Of a DNA stretch of 64,000 nt, positions 1 through 7,395 are shown one piece after another. The notes under the pieces were generated by a model. It was not told the DNA's origin and searched no databases. It saw only the letters and a list, made by a program, of their open reading frames with translations. The position numbers and the translations under genes were made by a program. This stretch comes from Thermoplasmata archaeon UBA61 (GTDB lineage: Archaea; Thermoplasmatota; Thermoplasmata; Lutacidiplasmatales; UBA184), in contig DASW01000002.1 in the NCBI GenBank assembly GCA_002503985.1, positions 336,024 to 400,023 on the forward strand. Direction: 5' to 3'. How positions within the stretch are numbered: position 1 is the stretch's first letter; each line of letters opens with the position of its first letter.

Positions 1-49
1 TGGGCAGCGGGCCGAGCTTGACCTCGTAGTGCCCTTCGATGTCGATCAT
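1..49 (-). CDS. Next subunit of 2-oxoacid:ferredoxin oxidoreductase, N-terminus only (probably beta)
   Basis: Only the first 16 codons lie in the window; they read M-I-D-I-E-G-H-Y-E-V-K-L-G-P-L-P. The ATG at 47-49 overlaps the TGA of the alpha-subunit gene (ATGA), the tight coupling expected inside an operon. Archaeal kor/vor operons commonly run delta-alpha-beta or delta-alpha-beta-gamma, so the TPP-binding beta subunit is the most likely product. That assignment rests on gene order alone, because the diagnostic CPGCG motif would lie outside the window. Confidence 0.5.
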   Translation of the reverse strand, partial: MIDIEGHYEVKLGPLP

Positions 50-1113
50 CGGACCATCCCCTCCACCTCATGGACGATCTCCGAGGGCGAAGGAATCAGA
101 CCTCCGACCCGTTGCAGCGACCCGACCTGGGCTCGGCCGCCGGTCGCGAGCTGCACGTCCTGTATCATCTGGCCCGTGTTGAGCTCGACCACGAGGAACT
201 TCTGGACCCCGCGCTCGACGAACGCCGTGAGCTCCCCCTTCGGGAATGGGGAGAGGGTGATCGGCCGCAGGAGACCGACTCGGACCCCCTTGGCGCGGAG
301 CGTTCCGACCGCGCGCTGGCACAGGCGCGCGCAGATCCCGTAGGCGACGAGGATGACGTCCGCGTCATCGGTCTGAAACTTCTCGGACCTCTGCTCCGAG
401 CGGTCGACCCCTTCGAACTTGGACCGGAGATGCTCGGAATGGCGGCTCAACTCGGGGAGGTCGAGATGCATCGAGCTGATGACGTGCCGCTCGGGACCTC
501 GGGCCCCGGTGGTCGCCCAGGAGGTATCGAACTCCAGCGCTGGGACTTCGGGGAACATGAGGTCCTCCTTGAGCTGACCCAGGAAGGCATCGGTAAGGAT
601 GATCACCGGGGTTCGATGCTTGAAAGCGAGAGAGAACGCGAGCGCGGGGAAGGATGCCATCTCGGGTACCGAGCTCGGTGCGAGAACGATGTTGCGGTAT
701 CCGCCATGACCCCCTCCCTTGGTGGCCTGGAAGTAATCCGTCTGCTCCGGCCCGAGGTTTCCGAGGCCCGGCCCGCCGCGGTTCACATCGACGATGAGCA
801 TCGGGAGCTCCATCCCCGAGGCGAAGGAGATCCCCTCTTGCTTTAGGCTGAACCCGGGACCGGAAGTGGCGGCCATCACTTTCGCCCCCGTCGCGGCCGC
901 TCCGATGACCATGTTGATGGCCTCGATCTCGCTCGCGGCCTGGAGAAAGACCTTGAATGCAGGGTACTGCGGATTGCCGAACTCGACCGCGAGGGTTTCC
1001 GGTATCTCGCTCGAGGGCGTGATGGGATACCCGAAGAAGGCATTGAGCCCCGTCCGGAGGGCCCCGTAGGCCAGCGCCTCGTTTCCCTTGAGAAAGTCGC
1101 GCGCCGTGGTCAT
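46..1113 (-). CDS. korA: 2-oxoacid:ferredoxin oxidoreductase, alpha subunit (KorA/VorB type)
   Basis: This 355-residue protein is the alpha subunit of a CoA-acylating 2-oxoacid:ferredoxin oxidoreductase, which decarboxylates a 2-oxoacid to its acyl-CoA and reduces ferredoxin in the cytoplasm. The N-terminus has the family core NEALAYGALRTG followed by GYPITPSSEIPE (about residues 9-35). A second pyrimidine-binding-type domain with TSGPGFSLKQEG follows, and then the C-terminal domain around LLRPITLSPFP and VVELNTGQM. The ATG at 1111-1113 overlaps the stop of the delta gene by four bases, which fixes the start; the frame stays open upstream but that part lies over the ferredoxin gene. A 2-oxoglutarate or branched-chain substrate cannot be told apart here. 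No gamma domain is fused at the N-terminus. Confidence 0.9.
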   Translation of the reverse strand: MTTARDFLKGNEALAYGALRTGLNAFFGYPITPSSEIPETLAVEFGNPQYPAFKVFLQAASEIEAINMVIGAAATGAKVMAATSGPGFSLKQEGISFASGMELPMLIVDVNRGGPGLGNLGPEQTDYFQATKGGGHGGYRNIVLAPSSVPEMASFPALAFSLAFKHRTPVIILTDAFLGQLKEDLMFPEVPALEFDTSWATTGARGPERHVISSMHLDLPELSRHSEHLRSKFEGVDRSEQRSEKFQTDDADVILVAYGICARLCQRAVGTLRAKGVRVGLLRPITLSPFPKGELTAFVERGVQKFLVVELNTGQMIQDVQLATGGRAQVGSLQRVGGLIPSPSEIVHEVEGMVR

Positions 1114-1364
1114 GCTTTCCACCTCAAAACCTCGGTAATCGCGAAGTCCGGGCAGACCCAATAACAGATACCGCACGCCGTGCAGGCGCCCTTCTTCCCA
1201 TGATACTCGAACACGGCCGGATGGTAGCCGCTCCGGTTCAGGGCACCGGAGAGGTGGAGGTTCTGCTGCGGACACGCCACGACGCAAAGGTCGCAGCCCT
1301 TGCAGCGTTCCGCATCCACGACGACACGCGATTTCGGAACTTCGGTGGCCACCGTGCTCGCCAT
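1110..1364 (-). CDS. korD: 2-oxoacid:ferredoxin oxidoreductase, delta (2x[4Fe-4S] ferredoxin) subunit
   Basis: This 84-residue iron-sulfur protein carries electrons from the oxidoreductase to free ferredoxin. Two complete CxxCxxCxxxC(P) motifs are visible, C21/C24/C27/C31 and C61/C64/C67/C71, each of which should bind one [4Fe-4S] cluster. It is the first gene of the operon and overlaps the alpha gene by ATGA. The ATG at 1362-1364 is preferred over a TTG seven codons upstream, because a TATA-like element at 1388-1396 would start transcription within a few bases of it, giving a leaderless mRNA. Confidence 0.9.
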   Translation of the reverse strand: MASTVATEVPKSRVVVDAERCKGCDLCVVACPQQNLHLSGALNRSGYHPAVFEYHGKKGACTACGICYWVCPDFAITEVLRWKA

Positions 1365-1387
1365 CACCGACCTATTCCGCACCAATG

Positions 1388-1396
1388 TTAGTTAAG
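1388..1396 (-). promoter_or_regulatory. TATA-like element of the kor operon
   Basis: On the minus strand the sequence reads CTTAACTAA. Its centre is about 27 nt before the korD ATG, the normal archaeal TATA-to-start distance, which predicts an almost leaderless transcript. Confidence 0.5.
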
Positions 1397-1534
1397 TCAC
1401 GGGTCACGTTCTCTTGACGCGACCCGGGACGTCGCGCCCGTCGAGAGCTGACTTCCCGTCAGAGAACGGTGGCTTGGGTCTCCGTCAGAGTCGCCCCGTT
1501 CGAGACCGTGGGGCGGTCGGGTCATGACCGAGCC

Positions 1535-2254
1535 TTAGGGGGTGGTCGGAATGAGTTTTTCGAGGATCCTTGCGATAGGCCCCAGATCGGCCAGGCGGTG
1601 GGCGGTGGCGGTCGCGAGCGGCCCAGCGGAGACGCCTTTCCTCGATGTGATTGTAGCATCCCGCCAGGCCGACGGGCCCATACCCTCTATGTGAAACAGC
1701 ACGTCGAACACCGAATCGAAGGGGCAGGCGACCTCGCCCCAGAGGCCGACGATGACCACTCCCGCCTGCACGATCGCCCGGATGAGCGGAGCGGCGGCAC
1801 TGTCCGGAAACACTCCGACGAGGCGGTCGGCGTTGGCACAAACGAGGATAGCGGGCTCTACCGGGCGAAAGGTCGCCGAGATCCGCTGCTGCGTATGCCA
1901 GGGCATGCGGATGAACTCGATGATTCCCCGGACCGATGCGGGAGCCTCGTCGGACGGGAACATGGTCGCCGAGGCCGCTTCGGCAAGGCGAGCATCCTGT
2001 TCCTCGGGTAGAAGGTCTCCGGGCGGGACGACGTCCACCGCGTCCTCCGGAATGACGTGGAGGGCCATCGGGTCCAGCGGGTCGAGAATCTCTCCCGGCA
2101 TACGAAGGTCCGTCCAAAAGACACGCGAGGAGTAGGGGGCGAGCGAGGCGAAGGCCACCCACTTCAGCAGCGACCGGTTGGTCCCGGAGAACAAAACGGA
2201 AGATGGATTTCCGAGTCCCTTAGAGAAGAACTCGTCACCCGCGGGATCGATCAT
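1535..2254 (-). CDS. Uncharacterised protein, possibly a degenerate RecA/KaiC-like fold
   Basis: The product is 239 residues long and I do not recognise it with certainty. Several beta-strand/turn segments (SSVLFSGTNRSLLKW near the N-terminus, RVFWTDLRMPG, PAILVCANADRL, VVIVGLWGEV, and GPSAWRDATITSRKG late) are laid out like the core strands of a RecA/KaiC ATPase. The first turn, FSGTNRS, lacks the GK[ST] of a working Walker A, so nucleotide hydrolysis is unlikely if the resemblance is real. It contains no membrane segment. The ATG at 2252-2254 sits inside the end of the preceding 122-residue gene (20-nt overlap), which suggests co-transcription. The fold suggestion is inference. Confidence 0.6.
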   Translation of the reverse strand: MIDPAGDEFFSKGLGNPSSVLFSGTNRSLLKWVAFASLAPYSSRVFWTDLRMPGEILDPLDPMALHVIPEDAVDVVPPGDLLPEEQDARLAEAASATMFPSDEAPASVRGIIEFIRMPWHTQQRISATFRPVEPAILVCANADRLVGVFPDSAAAPLIRAIVQAGVVIVGLWGEVACPFDSVFDVLFHIEGMGPSAWRDATITSRKGVSAGPLATATAHRLADLGPIARILEKLIPTTP

Positions 2255-2603
2255 CGGCGGTCATCCAAAACGCGAGTCTCATGGATAAACCCTCAGGTCC
2301 GTGGCCGGAGGCCCGAGCTCGTTCGAATCCGCTGGGTTTCGATGGTCGACCTAACACTCTCCCGGCCGTCTCCCTGGCGACCCATTTGGCTGCTTCGAAA
2401 GGGAAGGCGTCTTCGCAAGGACCGCACTCCATCCACTTCTCCTTCTGGCGATGGACGTGACCGTCGCGATAATCGTAGTGCGCCTCGTCGTGGTCCGTAT
2501 CCAAAGGAAGCGAAAGGGGAGGGTCCGGTTCTGCAAGGGCGGAGTCGGACACAAGGCTTGACGCAACAGCTGCCAACTCAGTAGCCCGTCGGTGGCGGGG
2601 CAT
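2235..2603 (-). CDS. Small uncharacterised His/Cys/Asp-rich protein
   Basis: This frame encodes 122 residues. Its central part, about residues 35-85, looks coding: acidic and His/Tyr-rich DTDHDEAHYDYRDG, then KEKWMECGPCEDAFPFEAAK with a CxxC pair. The frame remains open far upstream antisense to the MFS gene, but that part is Arg/Pro-rich and looks like shadow. The ATG at 2601-2603 is the first start between the MFS gene and the conserved-looking part. It overlaps the next gene by 20 nt. The CxxC plus histidines could hold a metal, but I cannot name a family, and the call depends on composition alone. Confidence 0.45.
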   Translation of the reverse strand: MPRHRRATELAAVASSLVSDSALAEPDPPLSLPLDTDHDEAHYDYRDGHVHRQKEKWMECGPCEDAFPFEAAKWVARETAGRVLGRPSKPSGFERARASGHGPEGLSMRLAFWMTADDRSRG

Positions 2604-2662
2604 CGCCCACGGTCTTCCGGGTCGACTATCCCGGGCACGGGCCTCCGACCGGTCCCCCGAGA

Positions 2663-3865
2663 TCACGGTAATCGGGGCATCCACTTCCGAAGCGCTACGT
2701 ACCCCGCGGCGACGATCACGGTGAGAACGGCAAAGCTGCCCCACAACGCGAGAGGACTGCCGGTGCCGAGGAGCAAGGTCCCCAGCGACGGGGCGAAGAT
2801 GTTGGCTCCGTTCGTGATGGCGGCATACGCGCCGAAATAGCTCCCCCGAGTGTCCTTGGTGGCCATCGAGGCGATAATCGTGTTCTGGAGCGGGCTCACC
2901 ACGTTCTCGCCCATGGTCAAGATGCCCATGGCGACCAGGAAGACGGCGTACGCCGTTCCGACATAGAAGAGCATGTACGCGGCCCCGTAGCAGAGCGTCC
3001 CGAAGGCCATCCAAAGGAGATGCTGACGTCGAAGGCCCCAGGCGACCGGCATCTGCAGGGTCACTACGATGACGCCGTTGAGGGAGTAGAGCCACCCCAC
3101 TTCCTCGTACGAGAAATGACGGACCCCCACGGAGAACAGACTGAGCGCGGTCCCGAACTGTCCGGCCGCGAGCGTGAGCCCTATCCCGAGGACCCCGAGC
3201 GCCAGGAACATCGAGTCGTGGAACGGGAAGGACGCCGTCTCCCGCAGCGGCCGGGCGGCGGGGCTCCTGTCGTAGTGCGTCTCTTCGAGGAAGAGCGTGA
3301 GCAGGAGACCCCCGGCGAGGGTGGCGACGGCGGCGACCAGGAAGACCACGGGGATCCCGAACTGGCTCGCGAGAAGACCACCCAGGGCCGGGGCGACCGC
3401 GAAGCCGGCGTTGCCGAAGATGCGCAGAAGGCTGAAGACGCTCATCCGCCGACTCTCTTCCGAGACGTCGGTCATCAACGCGTTCTGGGCGCCCGAGCTC
3501 ACGTTGCCGAGGAACATGTTGGCCGCCCAGAGCCCCATGACGACGACCAGTCCCTGGGCCCAGTACTCGTAGAGAAGGAAGGAGACGAGCGCGTACGCGA
3601 GGGGAGGGTACGCCAGGAACGCCCGTCGTCCGTACCGGTCGGAAGCCGCTCCACCCACGATCGCCGCGATGAGGGAAACCGGAATTACGAGCGAGACGAG
3701 GGCACCGACGTAGAGGAAGGAGAGGTGGTAGGAGGTGTAGAGGAGGATCGGAAGGAAGAGCCAGGCGGCCGAACGGCCCGCCGACATCACCAGGTTGGAG
3801 GCCCCTAGGAGGTAGATGGTTCGAGAGAAGCCGAGGAAGCCGCCCTCCTTGGGGGGCGATGTCAT
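2663..3865 (-). CDS. MFS transporter
   Basis: This is a 400-residue integral membrane carrier with about 12 hydrophobic segments. The loop between the second and third segments carries the MFS motif A (GGAASDRYGRRAF), and EESRRMSVFSLLRIFGNAG resembles the loop before a later helix in multidrug-type members. Nothing shows the substrate. I chose the ATG at 3863-3865 (MTSPPKEGG) because the 19 codons before it are Arg/Gly-rich and unlike an MFS N-terminus. It could be first in a transcript with the two small genes downstream. Confidence 0.88.
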   Translation of the reverse strand: MTSPPKEGGFLGFSRTIYLLGASNLVMSAGRSAAWLFLPILLYTSYHLSFLYVGALVSLVIPVSLIAAIVGGAASDRYGRRAFLAYPPLAYALVSFLLYEYWAQGLVVVMGLWAANMFLGNVSSGAQNALMTDVSEESRRMSVFSLLRIFGNAGFAVAPALGGLLASQFGIPVVFLVAAVATLAGGLLLTLFLEETHYDRSPAARPLRETASFPFHDSMFLALGVLGIGLTLAAGQFGTALSLFSVGVRHFSYEEVGWLYSLNGVIVVTLQMPVAWGLRRQHLLWMAFGTLCYGAAYMLFYVGTAYAVFLVAMGILTMGENVVSPLQNTIIASMATKDTRGSYFGAYAAITNGANIFAPSLGTLLLGTGSPLALWGSFAVLTVIVAAGYVALRKWMPRLP

Positions 3866-4219
3866 GGAAGCCCGGCCACGATCCTCTTGCCCACGACCCG
3901 CTGGTATGCCATGTAGACACACTTCCGACCCAATCGACGAGGATATGCTCTTCCCGGAGGGGTGGCATTACAGAAGACCCGCCTCCGGAACCAGGAGACC
4001 GCTCTGCCCGTGACGGGAGATCTGTCGCTCGTGGGTGCGAACCGGTCCCCTGCGAGGGGGTCAGCAAGTCAGCCCCGTCTCGATGCTCTCGCTCCGAAAC
4101 CGAGAGGGGTGGTCCATCGTGGCGTCAAAACCCATATGAACGGCGCCGCGGTCCCAAGGGCTGTCGAAGAACGTCTCAGTCGGATTCCTTTCGGACCGAC
4201 CGGGATAGGATGCGAACCT
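3866..4219. other. Intergenic region between divergent genes
   Basis: This is 354 bp between the MFS gene and the isochorismatase-like gene. Open frames cross it on both strands but are Arg/Pro/Ser-rich with no recognisable domain. A GGTCCCCT...AGGGGGTC inverted repeat lies near 4047-4066. I saw no tRNA, and a CCATATGAAC element at 4131-4140 is the only TATA-like candidate for the plus-strand gene. Confidence 0.4.
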
Positions 4220-4816
4220 ATGATTTTGGAGATGGACCCGAAGAGTACGGCATTGGTGGTCATCGACCTTCAGAAGGGGATCGCCGCTGCGGGGAGACCG
4301 GTCGGCCCTCACACCGCCGAAACGGTGGTGAAGAACGCCGCCCGGTTAGCGGAGGCATTTCGGAAGAACCGTATGCCGGTCTTCTTGGTGCATGTGGCCG
4401 CGTCGCCGGCGGACCGCCTCAACGTGCTCTCGGATGACCCGGGTTGGCGCCCGACGACGCCCCCGCCACCCGACGCTTCGGACTTCGTGCCGGAGATCGG
4501 GCCGAAAGAAGGCGACCTCACGATAACGAAGAAGCAGTGGGGGGCGTTCTACGGGACCGAGCTCGAGCTGCAGCTGAGGCGACGCGGGATTCGGACGATC
4601 GTGCTCTGCGGGGTATCGACGAACTATGGTGTGGAGAGCACGGCGAGGTTCGCGTACGAGTACGGCTTTCAGCAGATTTTCGCCGAGGACGCGATGACCT
4701 CCGGCACGGCGGAGATGCATAACGCCGCGATCAACATCGCGTTCAAGCGGATCGGTCGGGTCCGGAAGACGGACGAGATACTCGAGGCCCTTCACTTCGG
4801 CGCGGCACCCAGCTGA
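4220..4816 (+). CDS. Isochorismatase-like cysteine hydrolase
   Basis: This 198-residue cytosolic hydrolase belongs to the isochorismatase/nicotinamidase fold family. The catalytic triad of the family can be placed: Asp16 in ALVVIDLQKG, Lys104/105 in ITKKQWGAFYGT and Cys130 in VLCGVSTNYGVESTAR. The non-proline cis-peptide region before the cysteine also fits. Family members hydrolyse amides or vinyl ethers (nicotinamide, ureidoacrylate, isochorismate); the substrate here is not evident. ATG 4220 or 4232 (MDPKSTAL) are both possible. The 3' end overlaps the convergent U32 gene by 25 nt. Confidence 0.87.
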   Translation: MILEMDPKSTALVVIDLQKGIAAAGRPVGPHTAETVVKNAARLAEAFRKNRMPVFLVHVAASPADRLNVLSDDPGWRPTTPPPPDASDFVPEIGPKEGDLTITKKQWGAFYGTELELQLRRRGIRTIVLCGVSTNYGVESTARFAYEYGFQQIFAEDAMTSGTAEMHNAAINIAFKRIGRVRKTDEILEALHFGAAPS

Positions 4817-5943
4817 GGAAGGACCCGGATCGCGTCGGGCAGGTCGGTCGGGGAGGCGTACTCGCCCACCGGACGGCCCCCTACCCGCAGCACTTTTTGG
4901 GCGACGCCGCGGCAGTACCCGCACACCTCGCACGTCGTGTGCTCGCAATCGACCGTGGCGATGTGCCGCAGGAAGTCGGGAGGGAACGCCTGGTTATCGA
5001 TCGTGAGCTCGGAGAGGGGCGCGAACGCGCGTGCGAGAGCTCGGGCTTCCTCTCCGTGCGGACCCTCCCCGAGACGCTTCAGGGCCGCCGCGGGTCCCTT
5101 CACTTGCACCAGGCTCAGGATGTCCACGAGGTTGCCGGGGTAGGTCTTCTGCGCATAGGCCCGGGCCGAGCGCACGAGCCATTCGGTCGAGCGGTTACGG
5201 CCCGATACTTTGAATCGATGGACCCCGACCTCTTCGAACACCTCGAGGTCCTCCGGGCGGACGAAGATCCCCGAGATCAGCTTCGCGGGGTCGCGGACGT
5301 ACTCGAGGCCGCACTCGAGGATCGGATACTCGAACGATAGCGGCGGAGCGCCCGGTTGGGAGGCGAGGGAGCTCGTGTTCAGGTGATGGCCCCGGTACGG
5401 GCAGGACGGAAGGCAGCTCTGGTTGACCAGGATCTCGACCTCCGCACCCAGGCGGACGAGGCCGCGGATCAGGCGGAAGTCCCGATTCGCCTCTTCGAGG
5501 ATGATCGTCCGGGCTCCCAGCTTCAGGAAGTACTCCGCCTGGGTCACGGTACGAATGCGGGCGAACGTGGAGACCGTGATGGGCACATCCGGCCATTCGG
5601 TCCGGATCGCCTCGATGAGCGCTGGGAGGGCGACCACGAACCCGTCGACCCCGAGGTCGACCAGTTCCCCGACCTCTCGCAGGAGGCGGCCGATGTACCC
5701 CGACCCGTACTCCTTCAATCCGAGGTCGTTGCTGTTCAACGTGGCGAAGAACTGACGGGAGTGTCGGTGGACCACCTCGAGGTGGGCGCGGAACCGTTCG
5801 CGGTCCACCGGCGGTAGGATCTGGGGAGGGCGGCCTCCTCCGGTCAATTGCACCGGAAACCCCCCGAAGAACGTGGAGACCGGAAGGTCGGCGGTCTCCT
5901 CGACCAGCCGGTCATCGAAGTTCGAGGCGAGGACGATCTCCAT
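4792..5943 (-). CDS. Peptidase U32 family protein
   Basis: The 383-residue product resembles U32 peptidase-related proteins, which include collagenase-like proteases and the UbiU/UbiV and TrhP/RlhA hydroxylation factors. Visible features are a TIM-barrel-like N-terminal half (GVDGFVVALPALIEAI, PITVSTFARIRTVTQAEYF, GARTIILEEANRDF) and cysteines typical of the Fe-S-binding members: NQSCLPSCPYRGHH mid-protein and CEHTTCEVCGYCRG near the C-terminus. That pattern favours an Fe-S hydroxylation/RNA-modification role over proteolysis (inference). The ATG at 5941-5943 (MEIVLASNF) is used; the open frame upstream is Arg/Pro-rich and antisense to the chorismate mutase-like gene. Confidence 0.85.
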   Translation of the reverse strand: MEIVLASNFDDRLVEETADLPVSTFFGGFPVQLTGGGRPPQILPPVDRERFRAHLEVVHRHSRQFFATLNSNDLGLKEYGSGYIGRLLREVGELVDLGVDGFVVALPALIEAIRTEWPDVPITVSTFARIRTVTQAEYFLKLGARTIILEEANRDFRLIRGLVRLGAEVEILVNQSCLPSCPYRGHHLNTSSLASQPGAPPLSFEYPILECGLEYVRDPAKLISGIFVRPEDLEVFEEVGVHRFKVSGRNRSTEWLVRSARAYAQKTYPGNLVDILSLVQVKGPAAALKRLGEGPHGEEARALARAFAPLSELTIDNQAFPPDFLRHIATVDCEHTTCEVCGYCRGVAQKVLRVGGRPVGEYASPTDLPDAIRVLPQLGAAPK

Positions 5944-6032
5944 CGACCCGGGCACGGCGAGCCGTATGTGAGCCGGCCCCCGCACCGGTGCGGTCGAATG
6001 AACTTGGCCCGCGTCGAGCTCGGACGATTGCC

Positions 6033-6443
6033 ATGGCCCATCCTTCCAAGGCCGCTCCCTCCCTCGCCTCTGTCCGACGCGACCTCGAGGAGATCGACCG
6101 GGCCATCGTCCTCCTGGTGGCGGCCCGAGTCGAAGCGGCCGGCACCGCGATCCGCCTGCGTTCTCAGGGGAGTGGGCAGGTATCGGACCCCGTGCAGGAA
6201 GAGCGGGTGATCGTGCGGGCCCAAGGCTGGGCCGCCCAGGCGGGACTCTCTGCCTCGCGTACGAGGACCATCTTCCGTGCGGTCGTGGGGGCGGGTAAGG
6301 ACCGCTTCGTGAGCGAGAACCGGCCGCTTCGGCGGCCGGCCCCATCGACCCGCGTACGCAGGACGGGCCGGACGCGGAGTCGGGTGCGCTCGCGAAGGAA
6401 TCCGGGTTCGGGGCGTCGAGCGGCGACCTCGACCCCGAAGTAA
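6033..6443 (+). CDS. Chorismate mutase-like (AroQ-type) protein with basic tail
   Basis: This is a 136-residue helical protein. Residues 12-75 follow the AroQ chorismate mutase layout: VRRDLEEIDRAIVLLVAAR, then SDPVQEERVI, where the family has DP.RE/RE..V. Chorismate mutase turns chorismate into prephenate for Phe/Tyr synthesis. The lysine usually present between the first two helices is replaced by Arg-rich AIRLRSQG, so activity is likely but not certain. The last ~45 residues are Arg/Ser/Pro-rich and look disordered or nucleic-acid-sticky. No aromatic-pathway neighbours are present; it is divergent from the U32 gene. Confidence 0.65.
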   Translation: MAHPSKAAPSLASVRRDLEEIDRAIVLLVAARVEAAGTAIRLRSQGSGQVSDPVQEERVIVRAQGWAAQAGLSASRTRTIFRAVVGAGKDRFVSENRPLRRPAPSTRVRRTGRTRSRVRSRRNPGSGRRAATSTPK

Positions 6444-6493
6444 CAGGCCCGGCCCGTCTCGGTGCCCAATGCTCCCCGCGCCCGGGGATTCCC

Positions 6494-7165
6494 CTATGGA
6501 GGACGGTCGACCGGTGGTTCAGCGAGGAATCTCTCCGCGGCCAGCTTGGTCGTGGCCTTTCGAAGGAGCTCGAGAGCGGTCGAGCGGCCGACCCCGAGCC
6601 GGGTCGCGAGGGTCGACAAGGAGGCTTTGCGCGGGTAATCGAAGTAGCCGAGCTGGAACGCCACGCGGAGCGCCCTCTCTTGCCGTCCCGTGAGGCCCCA
6701 CCGTCGTCGATACGCCCCGGCGCGGACCAGGGAGGGTCTCGGAGCCCCGGCCCGCGCGGACGCCCGGAGAAGACGGCGGGCATCGCCGATCTGGGGGACC
6801 AGTACTTTCCAGGTCACCGACCCTGTCCCGTCGTCCGCTCCGAGGAACGGGCAGCTGATGCAGAAATCGCCCAGGTCGAACGCCGCCGAGCAGCCGGCCG
6901 GCATAGGGATGGACACGCGCACGAGGGCACGGTCGGCACCGAGGCTGGCCGCGGCGATGTCGCGGGCGGACAGACGGGCGCGGAGGCGCCGGATCAGCGG
7001 GGCGAGCCCCGCTTCGTCCGTCTGGACCTCGAAGAGTCGGAGGAGTCGGTGCCGTCCTCGGTCGGCCGGCCGGCAGGCCAGGAGGCGGAACGCCACGCCT
7101 TGGGACCGCAGCGTTTCCGTGACCCAGTCCTCCCCATCGACCCCGGTCAGTACGATCTCCACCAT
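6494..7165 (-). CDS. HTH-10 (Bat-type) transcriptional regulator
   Basis: The 223-residue protein ends in a helix-turn-helix of the bacterio-opsin-activator type (PF04967-like): LTGRQERALRVAFQLGY, then YPRKASLSTLATRLGVGRST and a recognition helix (about residues 155-210). The N-terminal part (residues 1-145) has a FCISCPFLG cysteine pair and is probably the sensory half. Such proteins are common archaeal regulators; targets are unknown, but the gene lies downstream of the radical SAM gene on the same strand. The ATG at 7163-7165 starts the conserved part. A GTG at 7247-7249 would suit the TATA box at 7283-7290 better and would add 28 residues of low-complexity sequence. Confidence 0.78.
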   Translation of the reverse strand: MVEIVLTGVDGEDWVTETLRSQGVAFRLLACRPADRGRHRLLRLFEVQTDEAGLAPLIRRLRARLSARDIAAASLGADRALVRVSIPMPAGCSAAFDLGDFCISCPFLGADDGTGSVTWKVLVPQIGDARRLLRASARAGAPRPSLVRAGAYRRRWGLTGRQERALRVAFQLGYFDYPRKASLSTLATRLGVGRSTALELLRKATTKLAAERFLAEPPVDRPP

Positions 7166-7282
7166 CGGGAGAGGCTCGTGGGTCTCCGGGGTCGCGCGCC
7201 CGGGACCCTTCTTCCGGACCCGCGGGGCGTGGGCAGAGGTTCTAGGCACTCCGAGGCCTCCTCGACGGTTCGGGGGACCGCC

Positions 7283-7290
7283 GGTATAAG
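7283..7290 (-). promoter_or_regulatory. TATA box upstream of the HTH-10 gene
   Basis: The minus strand reads CTTATACC. Transcription would begin near 7258-7260, about 10 nt before an in-frame GTG at 7249 and about 95 nt before the ATG at 7165. Confidence 0.5.
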
Positions 7291-7395
7291 TGAGCCCCGT
7301 CGGCCTCGGTTGACGGCACGTTGGGTCGAGGGGGGCTGGGTTCGCGGGAGAATGCATTCGCTTGGCTCCCCTGCGCCGAATGGGCTGGGGCCGCC

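Noticed and set aside
2325..2340. T-loop-like GTTCGAATCC
   Set aside because: It lies in coding sequence, with no pairing T-stem and no other tRNA arms.
2604..4067. Long antisense open frame over the MFS gene
   Set aside because: It is Arg/Pro/Gly-rich without a domain and mirrors the GC-rich MFS codons; only its last 122 codons, beyond the MFS gene, look coding.
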